Positions 26,901-35,543 of a DNA stretch of 64,000 nucleotides are shown here, one piece after another. This DNA comes from Pseudomonas tremae. Its GTDB lineage: Bacteria; Pseudomonadota; Gammaproteobacteria; Pseudomonadales; Pseudomonadaceae. Below the pieces are notes generated by a model. It saw only the letters and a list, made by a program, of their open reading frames with translations. It was not told where the DNA came from and made no database searches. How positions within the stretch are numbered: position 1 is the first letter of the stretch; every line of letters starts with the position of its first letter. The DNA lies in NCBI RefSeq assembly GCF_001401155.1, contig NZ_LJRO01000048.1, forward strand, positions 124,001 through 188,000. The letters run 5' to 3'. The position numbers and the translations under genes are program-made.

Positions 26901-27048
26901 CGGCATCATCATCGCCACGCTGCTGACCTTGCTGTTTCTGCCAGCGCTGTACGTGGCCTGGTATCGCATCAAGGAGCCGACAGACGAACAGCGTAAGGAC
27001 GCCGAGGACAAGAACGAGAGCGAAAACGCACAGCCTGCGCAAGGATGA
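23944..27048 (+). CDS. RND-family efflux pump inner-membrane transporter
   Basis: The 1034-residue protein is an HAE-type proton antiporter like AcrB/TriC. It has an N-terminal transmembrane helix after LSEWAIKH, a large porter domain, a central helix bundle with the proton-relay pair in GLLVDDAMITVEMM, a second porter domain and a C-terminal bundle ending in a charged cytoplasmic tail rich in Glu, Asp and Lys. Its start overlaps the second adaptor stop. Likely substrates are hydrophobic drugs, detergents or host compounds, but none can be named. Regulation is not visible, as no repressor gene is adjacent. Confidence 0.9.
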   Translation: MKGNFNLSEWAIKHQSFVWYLMFVALLMGVFSYMKLGREEDPSFTIKTMIIQTRWPGATVDETLEQVTDRIEKKLEELDSLDYVKSYTRPGESTVFVYLRDTTSAKAIPEIWYQVRKKVDDIRGQFPQGLQGPSFNDEFGDVYGSIYAFTADGFSMRQLRDYVEKVRADIREVPGLGKVEMIGQQDEVLYLNFSTRKLAALGIDQTQVVQSLQSQNAVTPAGVIEAGPERISVRTSGQFASEKDLAAVNLRINDRFYRLSDIADITRGYTDPPKPLFRFDGKPAIGLSIAMQKGGNIQAFGKALHERMDATTAELPVGIGVHKVSDQAEVVNKAVGGFTSALFEAVIIVLLVSFVSLGFRAGLVVACSIPLVLAMVFVFMEYSGITMQRISLGALIIALGLLVDDAMITVEMMVTRLEMGETKEQAATYAYTSTAFPMLTGTLVTVAGFVPIGLNNSSAGEYTFTLFAVIAVAMLVSWVVAVLFAPVIGVHILKANIKPKSEEPGRIGRAFNGSMLWAMRHRWLAIGITVGLFAASLFSMQFVQNQFFPSSDRPEILVDLNLPQNASINETRKVVDRFEASLKDDPDIERWSTYIGQGAVRFYLPLDQQLENPFYAQLVIVSKGLEERGALTARLQTRLRDDFVGIGSYVQALEMGPPVGRPLQYRVSGENIDKVRQHAIELATLLDQNPHVGEVIYDWNEPGKVLRIDINQDKARQLGLSSEDVAKLMNTVVSGSTVTQVRDDIYLINVVGRAEDAERGTPETLQNLQIVTPSGTSIPLLAFANVGYELEQPLVWRRDRKPTITVKGSVRDEIQPTDLVNQLKPEIDKFSAGLPVGYKVATGGTVEESSKAQGPIASVAPLMLFLMATFLMIQLHSVQKMFLVASVAPLGLIGVVLALIPTGTPLGFVAILGVLALIGIIIRNSVILVTQIDAYERSGYLPWDAVVEATEHRRRPILLTAAAASLGMIPIAREVFWGPMAYAMIGGIIIATLLTLLFLPALYVAWYRIKEPTDEQRKDAEDKNESENAQPAQG

Positions 27049-27059
27049 TTATTGCCCAC

Positions 27060-27160
27060 GCCCCCGGTTTGATTATCGTCCCCACGCTCCGCGTGGGGAT
27101 GCATTTCTAGACGCTCTGCGTCGCAAAGGGGACGCAGAGCGTCCTGAACTTCTGGCCAAT
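27060..27160. repeat. Intergenic palindromic repeats after the RND operon
   Basis: CCCCACGC/GCGTGGGG (27080-27098) and GACGCTCTGCGTC/GACGCAGAGCGTC (27110-27143) are perfect inverted repeats. They share words with the clusters at 1.0, 46.8 and 53.6 kb. They lie between converging genes and may end transcription from either side. Confidence 0.6.
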
Positions 27161-27180
27161 GCGGCGCATTGACACGAGGC

Positions 27181-27807
27181 CTAGCGCCGCCACACGCTTG
27201 CCAGCCACGGCTGCTGTTCCCTCGGCAGCCCCGCTGGACGGTAGTAGTGTTCCAGCTCGGTAAACCCGGCTTCAGTCAGTAATTCGCGCCACGCTTGCAG
27301 GTCGTGATAAGCACCATAACGCTCGCCGTTCCAGCCTTCCTGGTTCTGACCGCGCGGGTTGGAGCTGAACAGCACGCCTTCCGGTTTGAGCGTGGCATAC
27401 AGCTCGCGCAGCACGCGCGGCAGTTCCTGCTTCGGTATGTGGAACAACACCGCATTGGCGAAGATGCCATCGAAGCGGCCTTCCGGCAGGTCGAGTTCAA
27501 GGAAGTTTTGCTGAAACACTTCGCAACCGGTTTCGGCACGTGCCATTTCAGCGAAACGCTCGGAGCCGTCGAGCCCGACCGCCACATGCCCCATTGCCGT
27601 GAACGTCTTCAAATCACGCCCCGGGCCGCAGCCGAAATCGAGAATCTGCCACGGCTTCGGTCCGTCGATGTGGCGCAGCAATGCATCGATATTCTGGCTG
27701 ACGTCGTGGTCGCGGGTGCCTTCGCGGAAGTCGTCAGCCACGCTGTTGTAATTACTGACGGTGGTCGAGGTAATCTGCGCAAGGGTCTGTGGGTCGAGTT
27801 TCATCAA
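27181..27807 (-). CDS. Class I SAM-dependent methyltransferase
   Basis: The 208-residue cytoplasmic protein has motif I in ILDFGCGPGRDL, the acidic ribose-binding residue in VGLDGSERF, and the later strands GIFANAVLFHIP and LKPEGVLFSSNP. It is of the UbiE/trans-aconitate methyltransferase style, but the methyl acceptor is unknown. It lies 53 bases beyond metI on the same strand and may be the last gene of the sulfur operon. It could also be a stand-alone gene. The N-terminus (TSTTVSNYNSVADDF) is common to this group. Confidence 0.78.
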   Translation of the reverse strand: MMKLDPQTLAQITSTTVSNYNSVADDFREGTRDHDVSQNIDALLRHIDGPKPWQILDFGCGPGRDLKTFTAMGHVAVGLDGSERFAEMARAETGCEVFQQNFLELDLPEGRFDGIFANAVLFHIPKQELPRVLRELYATLKPEGVLFSSNPRGQNQEGWNGERYGAYHDLQAWRELLTEAGFTELEHYYRPAGLPREQQPWLASVWRR

Positions 27808-27860
27808 AGGCGGTCCGGTAAAGGAAGACCGCCAATATACCCTCGGACCGCGCGGGCTGC

Positions 27861-28505
27861 TCAGCGTCTGTCGAAACTGCGCGCCAGCCGGTCACCGCCC
27901 AGTTGCACCAGCGCCACGACCGCCACCAGTAACACGATCACGGTCAGCATCACCTGTGTGTCGAAGCGTTGATAGCCATAGCGATAAGCAATGTCGCCCA
28001 GCCCACCTGCCCCGATCGCGCCGGCCATCGCCGACGAGTTGATCATGGTCACCAGCGTGATAGTGAAGCCGCCGACGATGCCGGGACGCGCTTCTGGCAG
28101 CAGCACATGCCAGATGATGTGCCAGCGCCGACAGCCCATCGCCTGCGCCGCCTCTACCAGACCGTGATCGACCTCGCGCAGGCTCACTTCAGCTATTCGC
28201 GCAAAGAACGGCGTGGCTGCGATGGTCAGTGGCACGACGGCGGCCCATACACCGTACGTGGTGCCGACGATCATCCGCGTAAACGGGATCAACGCCACCA
28301 TCAGAATCAAAAACGGAATAGAGCGAAACAGGTTCACGAAACCGCCCAGCGCCCGGTTGATCGCTGGTGCCTCGTAGATGCCGCCTTTGGAGCTGGTGAC
28401 CAGAATCACCGCCAGCGGAATGCCCAGCAGCAATGCGATCAATGACGACACGCCGACCATCAGAAAGGTGTCGAGGGTGCCTTGCAGCAAGCGATCAGTC
28501 CACAT
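27861..28505 (-). CDS. metI: Methionine-type ABC transporter permease
   Basis: The 214-residue inner-membrane protein has about five hydrophobic helices and the ATPase-contact loop [25 protein letters not shown]. The start is the MWTDRLL codon at 28505, overlapping the ATPase stop by 11 bases; a longer frame upstream reads as the ATPase gene's shadow. The set with metN and metQ forms a full MUT-family importer. Because it follows sulfur-scavenging flavoenzymes, it may import methionine or another organosulfur substrate. Confidence 0.9.
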   Translation of the reverse strand: MWTDRLLQGTLDTFLMVGVSSLIALLLGIPLAVILVTSSKGGIYEAPAINRALGGFVNLFRSIPFLILMVALIPFTRMIVGTTYGVWAAVVPLTIAATPFFARIAEVSLREVDHGLVEAAQAMGCRRWHIIWHVLLPEARPGIVGGFTITLVTMINSSAMAGAIGAGGLGDIAYRYGYQRFDTQVMLTVIVLLVAVVALVQLGGDRLARSFDRR

Positions 28506-29625
28506 AGCCCAATACCTCCGCGCGCGGTGCCAGTGTGCGGGCGCGGCCCAGCAGTTCGTCGCGACCGTGCGGCGAGCCGGCAACCAACAGAATCATGTGC
28601 CCGATGGCCCGGTCCTGAATACGCTCGACACCGCCCTGCAGCAATTGCACCTTGCCGCCCAGTGTCGCAAACAGCGCTGCCAGGTCAGGCCCTTGGTTGC
28701 TTGTGCCGGTGAAATGCACGTCCAGCAACATGGCCGAATCCGGTCGTTGCGGCTGATCGCTCAGGCGCTCGGTCCATTCCTTCGCCAGCCCGAGCTGCAG
28801 CGGTGCCAGCAGGGTTTTGCTCATCTCGTGCTGCGGGTCGCCGAACACTTGCCAGACCGGGCCTTGCTCGACGATGCAGCCCTGTTCCAGCACCACGACG
28901 CGGTGGCAGATATCGCGGATCACTGCCATTTCATGGGTGATCAGCACAATGGTCAGGCCCAGACGCTGATTGATCTCGCGCAGCAGGGCAAGAATCGACT
29001 GGGTGGTTTCCGGGTCCAGCGCTGAGGTGGCTTCGTCGCAGAGCAGTATCGCCGGGTCGTGAACCAGTGCGCGAGCGATGCCGACGCGCTGTTTCTGCCC
29101 GCCGGACAATTGCGCCGGATACGCTTTGTGCTTGTCCTGCAAACCCACCAGTTCCAGCAACTGTGCGACCTTGAGCGCTCGTTGCTCTTTCGGCACGCCA
29201 GCGACCTTGAGCGGCAGCTCGACGTTCTGCCACACGGTCTTGGCCGACATCAGGTTGAAGTGCTGGAAGATCATGCCGATGCGTCGGCGCAGTTCCACCA
29301 GTTTGTCTTCGTTGAACTCGCCGATGTCCACCTGATCGATCAGCACCCGGCCGCTGCTGGGTTGTTCCAGACGATTGAGGGTGCGGATCAGCGACGACTT
29401 GCCTGCGCCGCTACGACCGATGATGCCGAAAATCTCGCCGCGCTGGATGGCCAGGTCTATATTGCCCAGGGCCTCCACCGGACCTTGCTTGCCGTGGTAG
29501 GTCTTGCCCAGGTTGATGAACCGCACATGGGCGCGGTTCAGCTCCGGGTGCAGCTCGGTGTGTTGCGCCAACTGACCTGTGCCAGTGGTGTCAAATGGTA
29601 GTTGCCGTTGCGCGGTTGCCGTCAT
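28495..29625 (-). CDS. metN: Methionine-type ABC transporter ATPase with C-terminal NIL domain
   Basis: The 376-residue ATPase carries Walker [10 protein letters not shown], signature [15 protein letters not shown], Walker [13 protein letters not shown] and the switch His in LITHEMAVI. The last 90 residues are the ligand-sensing NIL domain, which in E. coli MetN binds methionine and shuts the pump. An N-terminal extension of about 35 residues precedes [10 protein letters not shown]. The start is taken at 29625, where ATGA overlaps the metQ stop; a start nine bases upstream is less likely. Confidence 0.91.
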   Translation of the reverse strand: MTATAQRQLPFDTTGTGQLAQHTELHPELNRAHVRFINLGKTYHGKQGPVEALGNIDLAIQRGEIFGIIGRSGAGKSSLIRTLNRLEQPSSGRVLIDQVDIGEFNEDKLVELRRRIGMIFQHFNLMSAKTVWQNVELPLKVAGVPKEQRALKVAQLLELVGLQDKHKAYPAQLSGGQKQRVGIARALVHDPAILLCDEATSALDPETTQSILALLREINQRLGLTIVLITHEMAVIRDICHRVVVLEQGCIVEQGPVWQVFGDPQHEMSKTLLAPLQLGLAKEWTERLSDQPQRPDSAMLLDVHFTGTSNQGPDLAALFATLGGKVQLLQGGVERIQDRAIGHMILLVAGSPHGRDELLGRARTLAPRAEVLGYVD

Positions 29626-30410
29626 TCTTTCCACCCTGCCTGGTAGAGCTTGCCGTTGACCTTGTCCAGCGCGGCGCGGACCACCGGCGAGTGCTGGTAG
29701 ATATCGACGAATTTTGCCAGGCGTGGATCGTCCTTGTGATCGGGTTTGATCACGAACTGAATCACGTATTCAGGGTGATCCATGCCGTCGAACAGAATCG
29801 CCGAATCGGCAGGAAAGGTCTTGGCCAGGCGGATATAGGCGGGATAGCCCTGCACCAGATCAGCGTCATCGTAGGCGCGCACCAGTTGCACGGCCTCGAC
29901 CTGAATGAGCTTGAGCTTTTTCGGGTTGGCGGTGATGTCTTCCTCGGTGGCCTTGTAGCCAACGCCCTCCTTGAGGGTGATCAGTCCGGCTTTGGCCAGC
30001 AGTTGCAGACCGCGTCCGCTGTTTATCGGATCATTGGCGATGGCCACGGTGGCGCCGGTCGGCAACTCATCGAAGCGCTGGTACTTTTTCGAGTACAGCC
30101 CGACGTTATTGATGATCCCCGGCGCATAAGGCACCAGACCGAAACCGGCGGCTTCATTGGCGTTGGTCAGAAACGGAATGTGCTGAAAGTAATTCACGTC
30201 GATATCACCTGCGGCAAGGCTGACGTTGGGCGCGATCCAGTCGGTGAACTCCACCAGCTCGACTTCAAGGCCCTGCTTGCCAGCCTCTTCGACAGCGGCT
30301 TCCAGCGGTATCGCAAAGGCTGCCGTGGTGCCGACCTTCAAGGGTTTATCTGCGGCGTAAGCGGTCAGGGTCAACAGCCCGAGGGCCAGTGCTGCGAGGG
30401 TTTTGGTCAT
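29622..30410 (-). CDS. metQ: MetQ/NlpA-family substrate-binding protein
   Basis: The 262-residue periplasmic protein begins with a signal peptide cut after TAYA and, like the copy at 210, lacks a lipobox cysteine. The NlpA pattern is clear: [34 protein letters not shown] and [15 protein letters not shown]. It heads the metQNI genes and overlaps metN by four bases. It differs from the first MetQ through most of its length, so the two probably have different ligands. Upstream genes of the operon code for organosulfur-cleaving flavoenzymes. Confidence 0.9.
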   Translation of the reverse strand: MTKTLAALALGLLTLTAYAADKPLKVGTTAAFAIPLEAAVEEAGKQGLEVELVEFTDWIAPNVSLAAGDIDVNYFQHIPFLTNANEAAGFGLVPYAPGIINNVGLYSKKYQRFDELPTGATVAIANDPINSGRGLQLLAKAGLITLKEGVGYKATEEDITANPKKLKLIQVEAVQLVRAYDDADLVQGYPAYIRLAKTFPADSAILFDGMDHPEYVIQFVIKPDHKDDPRLAKFVDIYQHSPVVRAALDKVNGKLYQAGWKE

Positions 30411-30524
30411 GGTGCGGTCCTTTAAGAGATTCTTGTTCCTGCGTTCTACACAAAGTCCTGGGGTTCCTTGAATATGGAGCTTTGTGAGAGCTGTGTGTAA
30501 CCAGCGTGGGAGCGCATGTCATCA

Positions 30525-31883
30525 TCAAATATGTCTATGTGCCGCCCCCGCATGCCGTTCCGGTAAACGATCAGTACCTTCCGGAAACAGTTTTTTACGC
30601 AAGGTGCCGTCCTGATAAGCAATCTTGTATGACCCGCGGCGTTGCAGTTCAGGGATGACCAGATCGATGAAATCCTCATAGCTTTCCGGGGTGACGATTC
30701 GGGTCAGGTTGAAGCCATCCAGGCCGGTTTCCTCGATCCACGATTCCAGCTCGTCGGCGACCTGTTCGGGCGAGCCGATCAAGGTGATGTAGCGGCCACC
30801 CAGCGCGTGCTGGTCGAGCAATTTCTGGCGGGTCCAGTCGTTGTTCTGGAGGTTTTTGGTCGCGGACTGGATGGCATTGTTCTTCACGTACTGAATGGGT
30901 TCGTCCAGCTCGTATTCGGCGAAATCAATACCGGTCGATGCCGCGAAATGCGCCACCCCCGCTTCTGCGCTGGCATAACGGCGGTATTCAGCGTGCTTCT
31001 CGCGGGCCAGCGCCTCGGTCGCCGCAACAATCACGTTCAGGCCCATGAATACCTTGATGTCCTCCGGGTTGCGCCCGGCCTGTACCGCGCTGGCGCGCAC
31101 CTTGTTCACTTGCTCGCGGGTCGCCGCCTTGTTCTGGCCGCTGATGAACACGCACTCGGCGTTCTGCCCGGCAAACTGAAGGCCGCGCTCGGAACTGCCC
31201 GCCTGAAACAGCACCGGCGTGCGTTGCGGCGACGGTTCGCAGAGGTGATACCCCTCGACCTGATAGAACTCGCCCTGGTGCCGAACCTTGTGAACCTTGC
31301 CCGGCTGGGCGTAGACGCGCTGCTGCGTGTCGTTGATGACCGCGTCGTCCTCCCAACTGCCCTCCCAGAGCTTGTACAGCACCTCCAGGTATTCATCGGC
31401 CTGGTCGTAGCGCCGGTCGTGCTCGTTCTGCTCGCTCAGGCCCATTGCCCGTGCCGCGCTGTCGAGATAACCGGTGACAATATTCCAGCCCACCCGACCA
31501 CGGCTCAGGTGGTCCAGCGTCGACATGCGCCTGGCGAACAGGTACGGCGCGTCGTAGGTCAGGTTGGCGGTCAGGCCGAAGCCCAGGTGTGTCGTCACCC
31601 CGGCCATTGCAGACACCAGCAGCAGCGGATCATTGACCGGTAACTGAATGGCTTCCTTGAGCGTGACGTCCACCGAGTTCTGGTAGACGTCGTACACCCC
31701 CACGATATCGGCGATGAACAACCCGTCGAACAAGCCACGTTCCAGCAGTTTCGCCAGGTCGGTCCAGTATTCCAGGCTGTTGAATTGCGTGGAGGTGTCA
31801 CGCGGATGCGTCCACAGGCCATGATTGATGTGGCCGATACAGTTCATGTTGAACGCATTGAAAAGGATCTTCTTGCGCGCCAT
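30525..31883 (-). CDS. NtaA/SnaA/DszA-family FMN-dependent monooxygenase
   Basis: The 452-residue enzyme is a bacterial-luciferase-fold monooxygenase that uses FMNH2 from a separate reductase. Recognisable parts are KKILFNAFNMNCIGHI at the start, GRVGWNIVTGYLDSAAR, YLEVLYKLWEGSW, and the C-terminal GSPEQVADELESWIE. Family members split C-S or C-N bonds (dimethyl sulfide, dibenzothiophene sulfone, nitrilotriacetate). Its neighbours are two SfnB homologues and a Met transporter, so a sulfur-compound substrate is the best guess. Its ATG overlaps the SfnB stop by one base (TGATG). Confidence 0.86.
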   Translation of the reverse strand: MARKKILFNAFNMNCIGHINHGLWTHPRDTSTQFNSLEYWTDLAKLLERGLFDGLFIADIVGVYDVYQNSVDVTLKEAIQLPVNDPLLLVSAMAGVTTHLGFGLTANLTYDAPYLFARRMSTLDHLSRGRVGWNIVTGYLDSAARAMGLSEQNEHDRRYDQADEYLEVLYKLWEGSWEDDAVINDTQQRVYAQPGKVHKVRHQGEFYQVEGYHLCEPSPQRTPVLFQAGSSERGLQFAGQNAECVFISGQNKAATREQVNKVRASAVQAGRNPEDIKVFMGLNVIVAATEALAREKHAEYRRYASAEAGVAHFAASTGIDFAEYELDEPIQYVKNNAIQSATKNLQNNDWTRQKLLDQHALGGRYITLIGSPEQVADELESWIEETGLDGFNLTRIVTPESYEDFIDLVIPELQRRGSYKIAYQDGTLRKKLFPEGTDRLPERHAGAAHRHI

Positions 31884-33088
31884 CAGATCGTCCCCCGCAA
31901 TGGGGGGGGCGTGTCATTGAGGTAGTAATTGCCAATGGCGTGAAACTTCCAGCGCACCGGGTCGTGCAGCGTGTGTACGCGGGCGTTGCGCCAGTGGCGA
32001 TCGAGGCCGTGTTCCGCCAGGGTGGACTGGCTGCCGGCCAGTTCGAAAAGTGTGCTGCCAGCCGCCAGGGAAATCTCCGTGCTGATGGCGCGTGCCTCGG
32101 CCACGGCTATCGAGGCCGCCGCCACATTCTCGGCGTTGCTCTCGGCCTGTGCGATGTCCAGGAATTCTCCGGCCCGTTCCAGCAACGCTTCAGCTGCATG
32201 CAGGCGAATGCCGAGCCTGCCGAAGCTGTGCAGGGTCAGCGGATCGTCTACGGCCTTTTCGATACCCGAATCGATCCACGGTCGGGTGCGTGTGCGAACG
32301 AACGTCAGAGCGTCCTCGAACGCTGCGCGAGCTATACCGGTGTCGATGGCTGCGTGAAGAATCTGCGCCAGCGGGCCTACTGTCGTGGGGCGCTCGAAAG
32401 CGCTCTGGAATGGCACAACGTCGTCGGCGCTGACATACACGTTGTCGAATACCACTGAACCGCTGCCGGTAGTGCGCTGGCCGAAGCCGCTCCAGTCATC
32501 GATAACCTTCAGCCCCTCGCTGTCGTGCGCTACGAACACCAGTTGCTGCACGCCATTGTCGTCGATCACCGAGGTGGGAATGCGCTGGGCATACAGCGCG
32601 CCGGTTGCATAAAACTTGCGCCCGTTGATGCGATAACCATCGCCATCGCGTGTAAGGCGTGTGGTGCGGTCGTGTGCCGTCCTGGTTCCCAGTTCAGCCA
32701 GTGCGTTGCCAAAGCGTCGACCGGCCAGCGCTTCGGCGTACAGCCTTGCCTGCTGTTGCGCGCTGCCGTTCACGCGCAGCACTTCGAGCGCATAAAAATG
32801 GTTTTGCGGAATCTGTCCCAGCGAGCCATCGGCTTCGGAAATCAGCTGGATCACCTTGGCCAACGTCACGTTTGAAACACCCGCGCCGCCAAACGCTTTC
32901 GGCACGCTGATGCCCCACAGCCCGGACTGACTGTAAACGTCGAGTTCGGCATGGGGCAAACGGCGCTCGCGGTCGCGTCGGGCGCTTTCGGCTTTGAAAA
33001 TTAGTGCCAGCTCGCTCGCCACGCGCAAAGCCTGAGCGTCACTGGTAATCAGCGCAGCGTTGTCACGCGCTTGAGTATTGAAGCTCAT
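31883..33088 (-). CDS. sfnB: SfnB-family sulfur acquisition oxidoreductase (copy 1)
   Basis: The 401-residue flavoprotein has the acyl-CoA dehydrogenase fold and belongs with DszC/SfnB, which act with reduced flavin on sulfones and related compounds during sulfate starvation. Matching segments are LPHAELDVYSQSGLWGISVPKAFGG, VIQLISEADGSLGQIPQNHFYAL, DDWSGFGQRTTGSGS and the C-terminal HTLHDPVRWK. It lies in the middle of a minus-strand operon, 25 bases after a second SfnB. No flavin reductase gene is present in the window. Confidence 0.87.
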   Translation of the reverse strand: MSFNTQARDNAALITSDAQALRVASELALIFKAESARRDRERRLPHAELDVYSQSGLWGISVPKAFGGAGVSNVTLAKVIQLISEADGSLGQIPQNHFYALEVLRVNGSAQQQARLYAEALAGRRFGNALAELGTRTAHDRTTRLTRDGDGYRINGRKFYATGALYAQRIPTSVIDDNGVQQLVFVAHDSEGLKVIDDWSGFGQRTTGSGSVVFDNVYVSADDVVPFQSAFERPTTVGPLAQILHAAIDTGIARAAFEDALTFVRTRTRPWIDSGIEKAVDDPLTLHSFGRLGIRLHAAEALLERAGEFLDIAQAESNAENVAAASIAVAEARAISTEISLAAGSTLFELAGSQSTLAEHGLDRHWRNARVHTLHDPVRWKFHAIGNYYLNDTPPPLRGTI

Positions 33089-33113
33089 GAAGAGTGTTCT
33101 CCAGTGGTCTGGC

Positions 33114-34436
33114 TCAGATCCAGGAATGGCGAGCGGGCAGGGTACCGTTCAAATGCCAGGTGCCAACTGCGTGGTATTTCCAGCGCACCGGGTCGTGCAG
33201 GGTGTGGACGCGCGCGTTGCGCCAGTGGCGGTCAAGATTAAACTCGGCGAGAGTCGCGCGGCTGCCTGCCAGTTCGAAGAGCTTTTCGCTGGCCAGCAGT
33301 GATATCTCGGTGGTCAGCACCTTGGCGCGCGCCACGGCAATCGACGCGCGGGCTGCCGATTGCTCGTCTATGGGGCTGGCATTTATTTCGTCCAGCTCCT
33401 GTCCGGCTTTACGCAACAGGGCTTCGGCGGCATGCAAATCAAGCTTCAGCTTGCCGATATCGGCGATCACGTACAGGTCGTCGCTGGCACGCTCTACTCT
33501 GGCATCGATCCACGGACGGGATTTCTCGCGAACAAAGGCGATCGCATCATCGATTGCGCCCCGGGCAATACCAGCATCGATTGCCGCCTGAATGAGTTGC
33601 GACACGGCGCCCTGAATATTGGGTGTCAGTCCCAGACGCCAGTTGTCTATCACCTGTTCGGCATCCACCGGCACGTTGTCGAGCAGCACCGTGCCGCTCG
33701 CTGTGGTGCGTTGCCCGAAGCCTGACCAGTCGTCGACGATACTCAGCCCCGGCGAACCGCGTTTGACGAACGCCATGATCTGTTGGCCCTGGTCATCAAG
33801 CGCCTTGACCGCCACCCAGTGCGCAAACAATGCGCCGGTGGAGTAGAACTTCTGACCTGTGATGCTCAGGCGGTCGCCTTCAGTTGTGATCCGCGCCTTG
33901 AGTTCAAGAGTGTTTTTGGTGCCACGTTCAGGCCCCGCATTGCCGATACGCCAGCCTTCCAGCACGCTCTGGAACAGGGTGCGTTTCTGCTGTTCAGTGG
34001 CGCTGTTTTGCAGCAGGTGCAGAATGCCGAACTGATTTTGCGGGATCTGCCCCAGCGCCGGGTCGGCAGTGGAGATGATCCTGAACACTTCCGCCACCGT
34101 GACAAACGAGACCTCGGGGCCGCCATAGGCGCGTGGAATGGAAATACTGCCGAGCCCGCTGCGGGTGAATTGTTCTATTTCAGCCCACGGCAAAGCGCGT
34201 TGCTGATCGCGGCTCGCAGCAGTAAGGCGTGCAGCTGCTGCGAGTTCATGAGCGGCTGCAATAGCCTCGGCATCGTTGTGCAACACCGTGGCGGGTAACA
34301 GTCGGGGAGCAACGTCTGGCTCTTGTGGAGCGTTGACGGTGTGGGCAGTTACGTCAGCGGGATCAGACTCGCGTCGCTCACCGGCAATCGAACCAGCCCT
34401 TGGTTTATCCACAGGGGTAGTTGTGAAAGGGACCAT
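33114..34436 (-). CDS. sfnB: SfnB-family sulfur acquisition oxidoreductase (copy 2, operon head)
   Basis: The 440-residue paralogue shares with copy 1 the segments GSISIPRAYGG, PALGQIPQNQFGIL, DDWSGFGQRTTASGT and HTLHDPVRWK. The ATG at 34436 was chosen because GAGGT precedes it at a good distance; the open frame runs 85 codons further upstream but that part is not SfnB-like. The N-terminus is still about 45 residues longer than copy 1, polar and probably flexible. As first gene of the run down to metI it should carry the operon promoter. The two copies may differ in substrate. Confidence 0.82.
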   Translation of the reverse strand: MVPFTTTPVDKPRAGSIAGERRESDPADVTAHTVNAPQEPDVAPRLLPATVLHNDAEAIAAAHELAAAARLTAASRDQQRALPWAEIEQFTRSGLGSISIPRAYGGPEVSFVTVAEVFRIISTADPALGQIPQNQFGILHLLQNSATEQQKRTLFQSVLEGWRIGNAGPERGTKNTLELKARITTEGDRLSITGQKFYSTGALFAHWVAVKALDDQGQQIMAFVKRGSPGLSIVDDWSGFGQRTTASGTVLLDNVPVDAEQVIDNWRLGLTPNIQGAVSQLIQAAIDAGIARGAIDDAIAFVREKSRPWIDARVERASDDLYVIADIGKLKLDLHAAEALLRKAGQELDEINASPIDEQSAARASIAVARAKVLTTEISLLASEKLFELAGSRATLAEFNLDRHWRNARVHTLHDPVRWKYHAVGTWHLNGTLPARHSWI

Positions 34437-34814
34437 CGGAACCTCGTAAAAATAGACCGCTGCGAAAGCGGCTGGGAAAAAATCACGATGTCCGGTGGTC
34501 CGGTGCATATACCCTAAGCGTGTATAAGGCTTTTTAAAACATGCTTTTTGGAATAAGCATAGACAGCTATCGCCAGCTGATAGCGACGTCCCGGCATTCA
34601 CTTTGCGCTGAACACACTGCACATGGCGCCATAACGACGGCAGTGAACAGGATGAAGTGGTTGATGTGAGTAACAACGCACGTAGGCACACCGGGTGTAA
34701 GGGACGCTTGTATTAATCAACGCGAACTGATCGTGGTGTGTGGTTTTCCTCGTTAGCGGGAGGACCTTTAAACGACTGTTGGCATACAACCTGTTGCTGT
34801 TCGACGGCCCTTTG
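34437..34814. other. Gene-free region upstream of the sulfur operon
   Basis: These 378 bases contain no convincing coding sequence. They should hold the promoter of the sfnB-sfnB-monooxygenase-metQNI operon. A small inverted repeat GCTATC/GATAGC lies at 34566-34584. I looked for a sigma-54 (-24/-12) element expected if SfnR controlled the operon and saw none with the proper GG/GC spacing. Confidence 0.4.
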
Positions 34815-35543
34815 TCAATGCGTCAATTCACCCAGAGGCTGAACGTTAATGACCCGGGCCGGCGCCCACAACGAGTTGTTTCCTACCCTATCGATAATGC
34901 AGTAAGTCACGTCCACTTGTTGTTCGCCGCCGCCCTCCATGATCAGCGTAGGTGGCACGATCAAGTCGACGGATTCTCCGATATCCTCTGTGGTGAGGGG
35001 CGGCAGATCCATGCGCAGATCGCCCCAGCGCACAGTGATCTCGTCGTGAACGGCCATGTTCAGGTACGGCTCGATGGCCATCGGCAAACCGCCTTCAAGG
35101 TGCCTGCGGGACAGTCCGCGGCGTATGACCGATGGCGCGACATGGAGCGGCGCCAGCCCCTGATTTTCTTCGCTGCTGGCCCCGATCAGTTGTCCGCCAG
35201 GTGCGTTCAGCTTGACCCAGAGCTTGCGGCACGGCGAGGTGACGGGTGTCCCGCCTATTTTCATGACCCGGTAGTAGGTCCTCGCCTTGCCGTTCTGAAG
35301 AAAGCTTTCGGGCACACGTAGGGCGATGGCTTTGTCGATGTCGGATGGCTCTAAAATCGTTGACGCCACGTAACAGCCATCCCAGAACAGTTCGATAAGG
35401 TCCCCCTTATCCATGTTGTCGTAGGGGGCAACGTGAACCATGAGTTGAGACGCGATCCTCACGCCGATGCCGTGTCGGCTGGCCTGCGGTACAGAAGGGG
35501 GCTGGAGCCCTGGGCGTGCGGTAGTGCAAGTAGTGTGGCTCAT
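34815..35543 (-). CDS. Hypothetical protein with two internal repeats
   Basis: I cannot assign this 242-residue protein to a named family. It appears to consist of two related blocks. The first (about 38-111) reads V-x-PYDNMDKGD-x-IELFWDG, then DIDKAIAL-x-VP and YYRV-x5-TPVTSP. The second (about 157-232) reads IEPYLNMAVHDEITVRWGD, then EDIGESVDLIVP and YCIIDRVGNN. The pattern suggests two beta-sandwich modules. There is no signal peptide or membrane segment. It is flanked by gene-poor, AT-richer DNA on both sides, which fits an accessory gene. Confidence 0.6.
   Translation of the reverse strand: MSHTTCTTARPGLQPPSVPQASRHGIGVRIASQLMVHVAPYDNMDKGDLIELFWDGCYVASTILEPSDIDKAIALRVPESFLQNGKARTYYRVMKIGGTPVTSPCRKLWVKLNAPGGQLIGASSEENQGLAPLHVAPSVIRRGLSRRHLEGGLPMAIEPYLNMAVHDEITVRWGDLRMDLPPLTTEDIGESVDLIVPPTLIMEGGGEQQVDVTYCIIDRVGNNSLWAPARVINVQPLGELTH

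Noticed and set aside
34438..34470. HrpL (type III secretion) promoter near the sulfur operon
   Set aside because: GGAACC is present on the plus strand but no CCAC follows at 15-17 bases, and the orientation is opposite to the operon.
34437..34600. Sigma-54 promoter for SfnR-type control of the sulfur operon
   Set aside because: I looked for the GG-N10-GC arrangement with TGGCAC/TTGC upstream of the first sfnB and found no convincing match.
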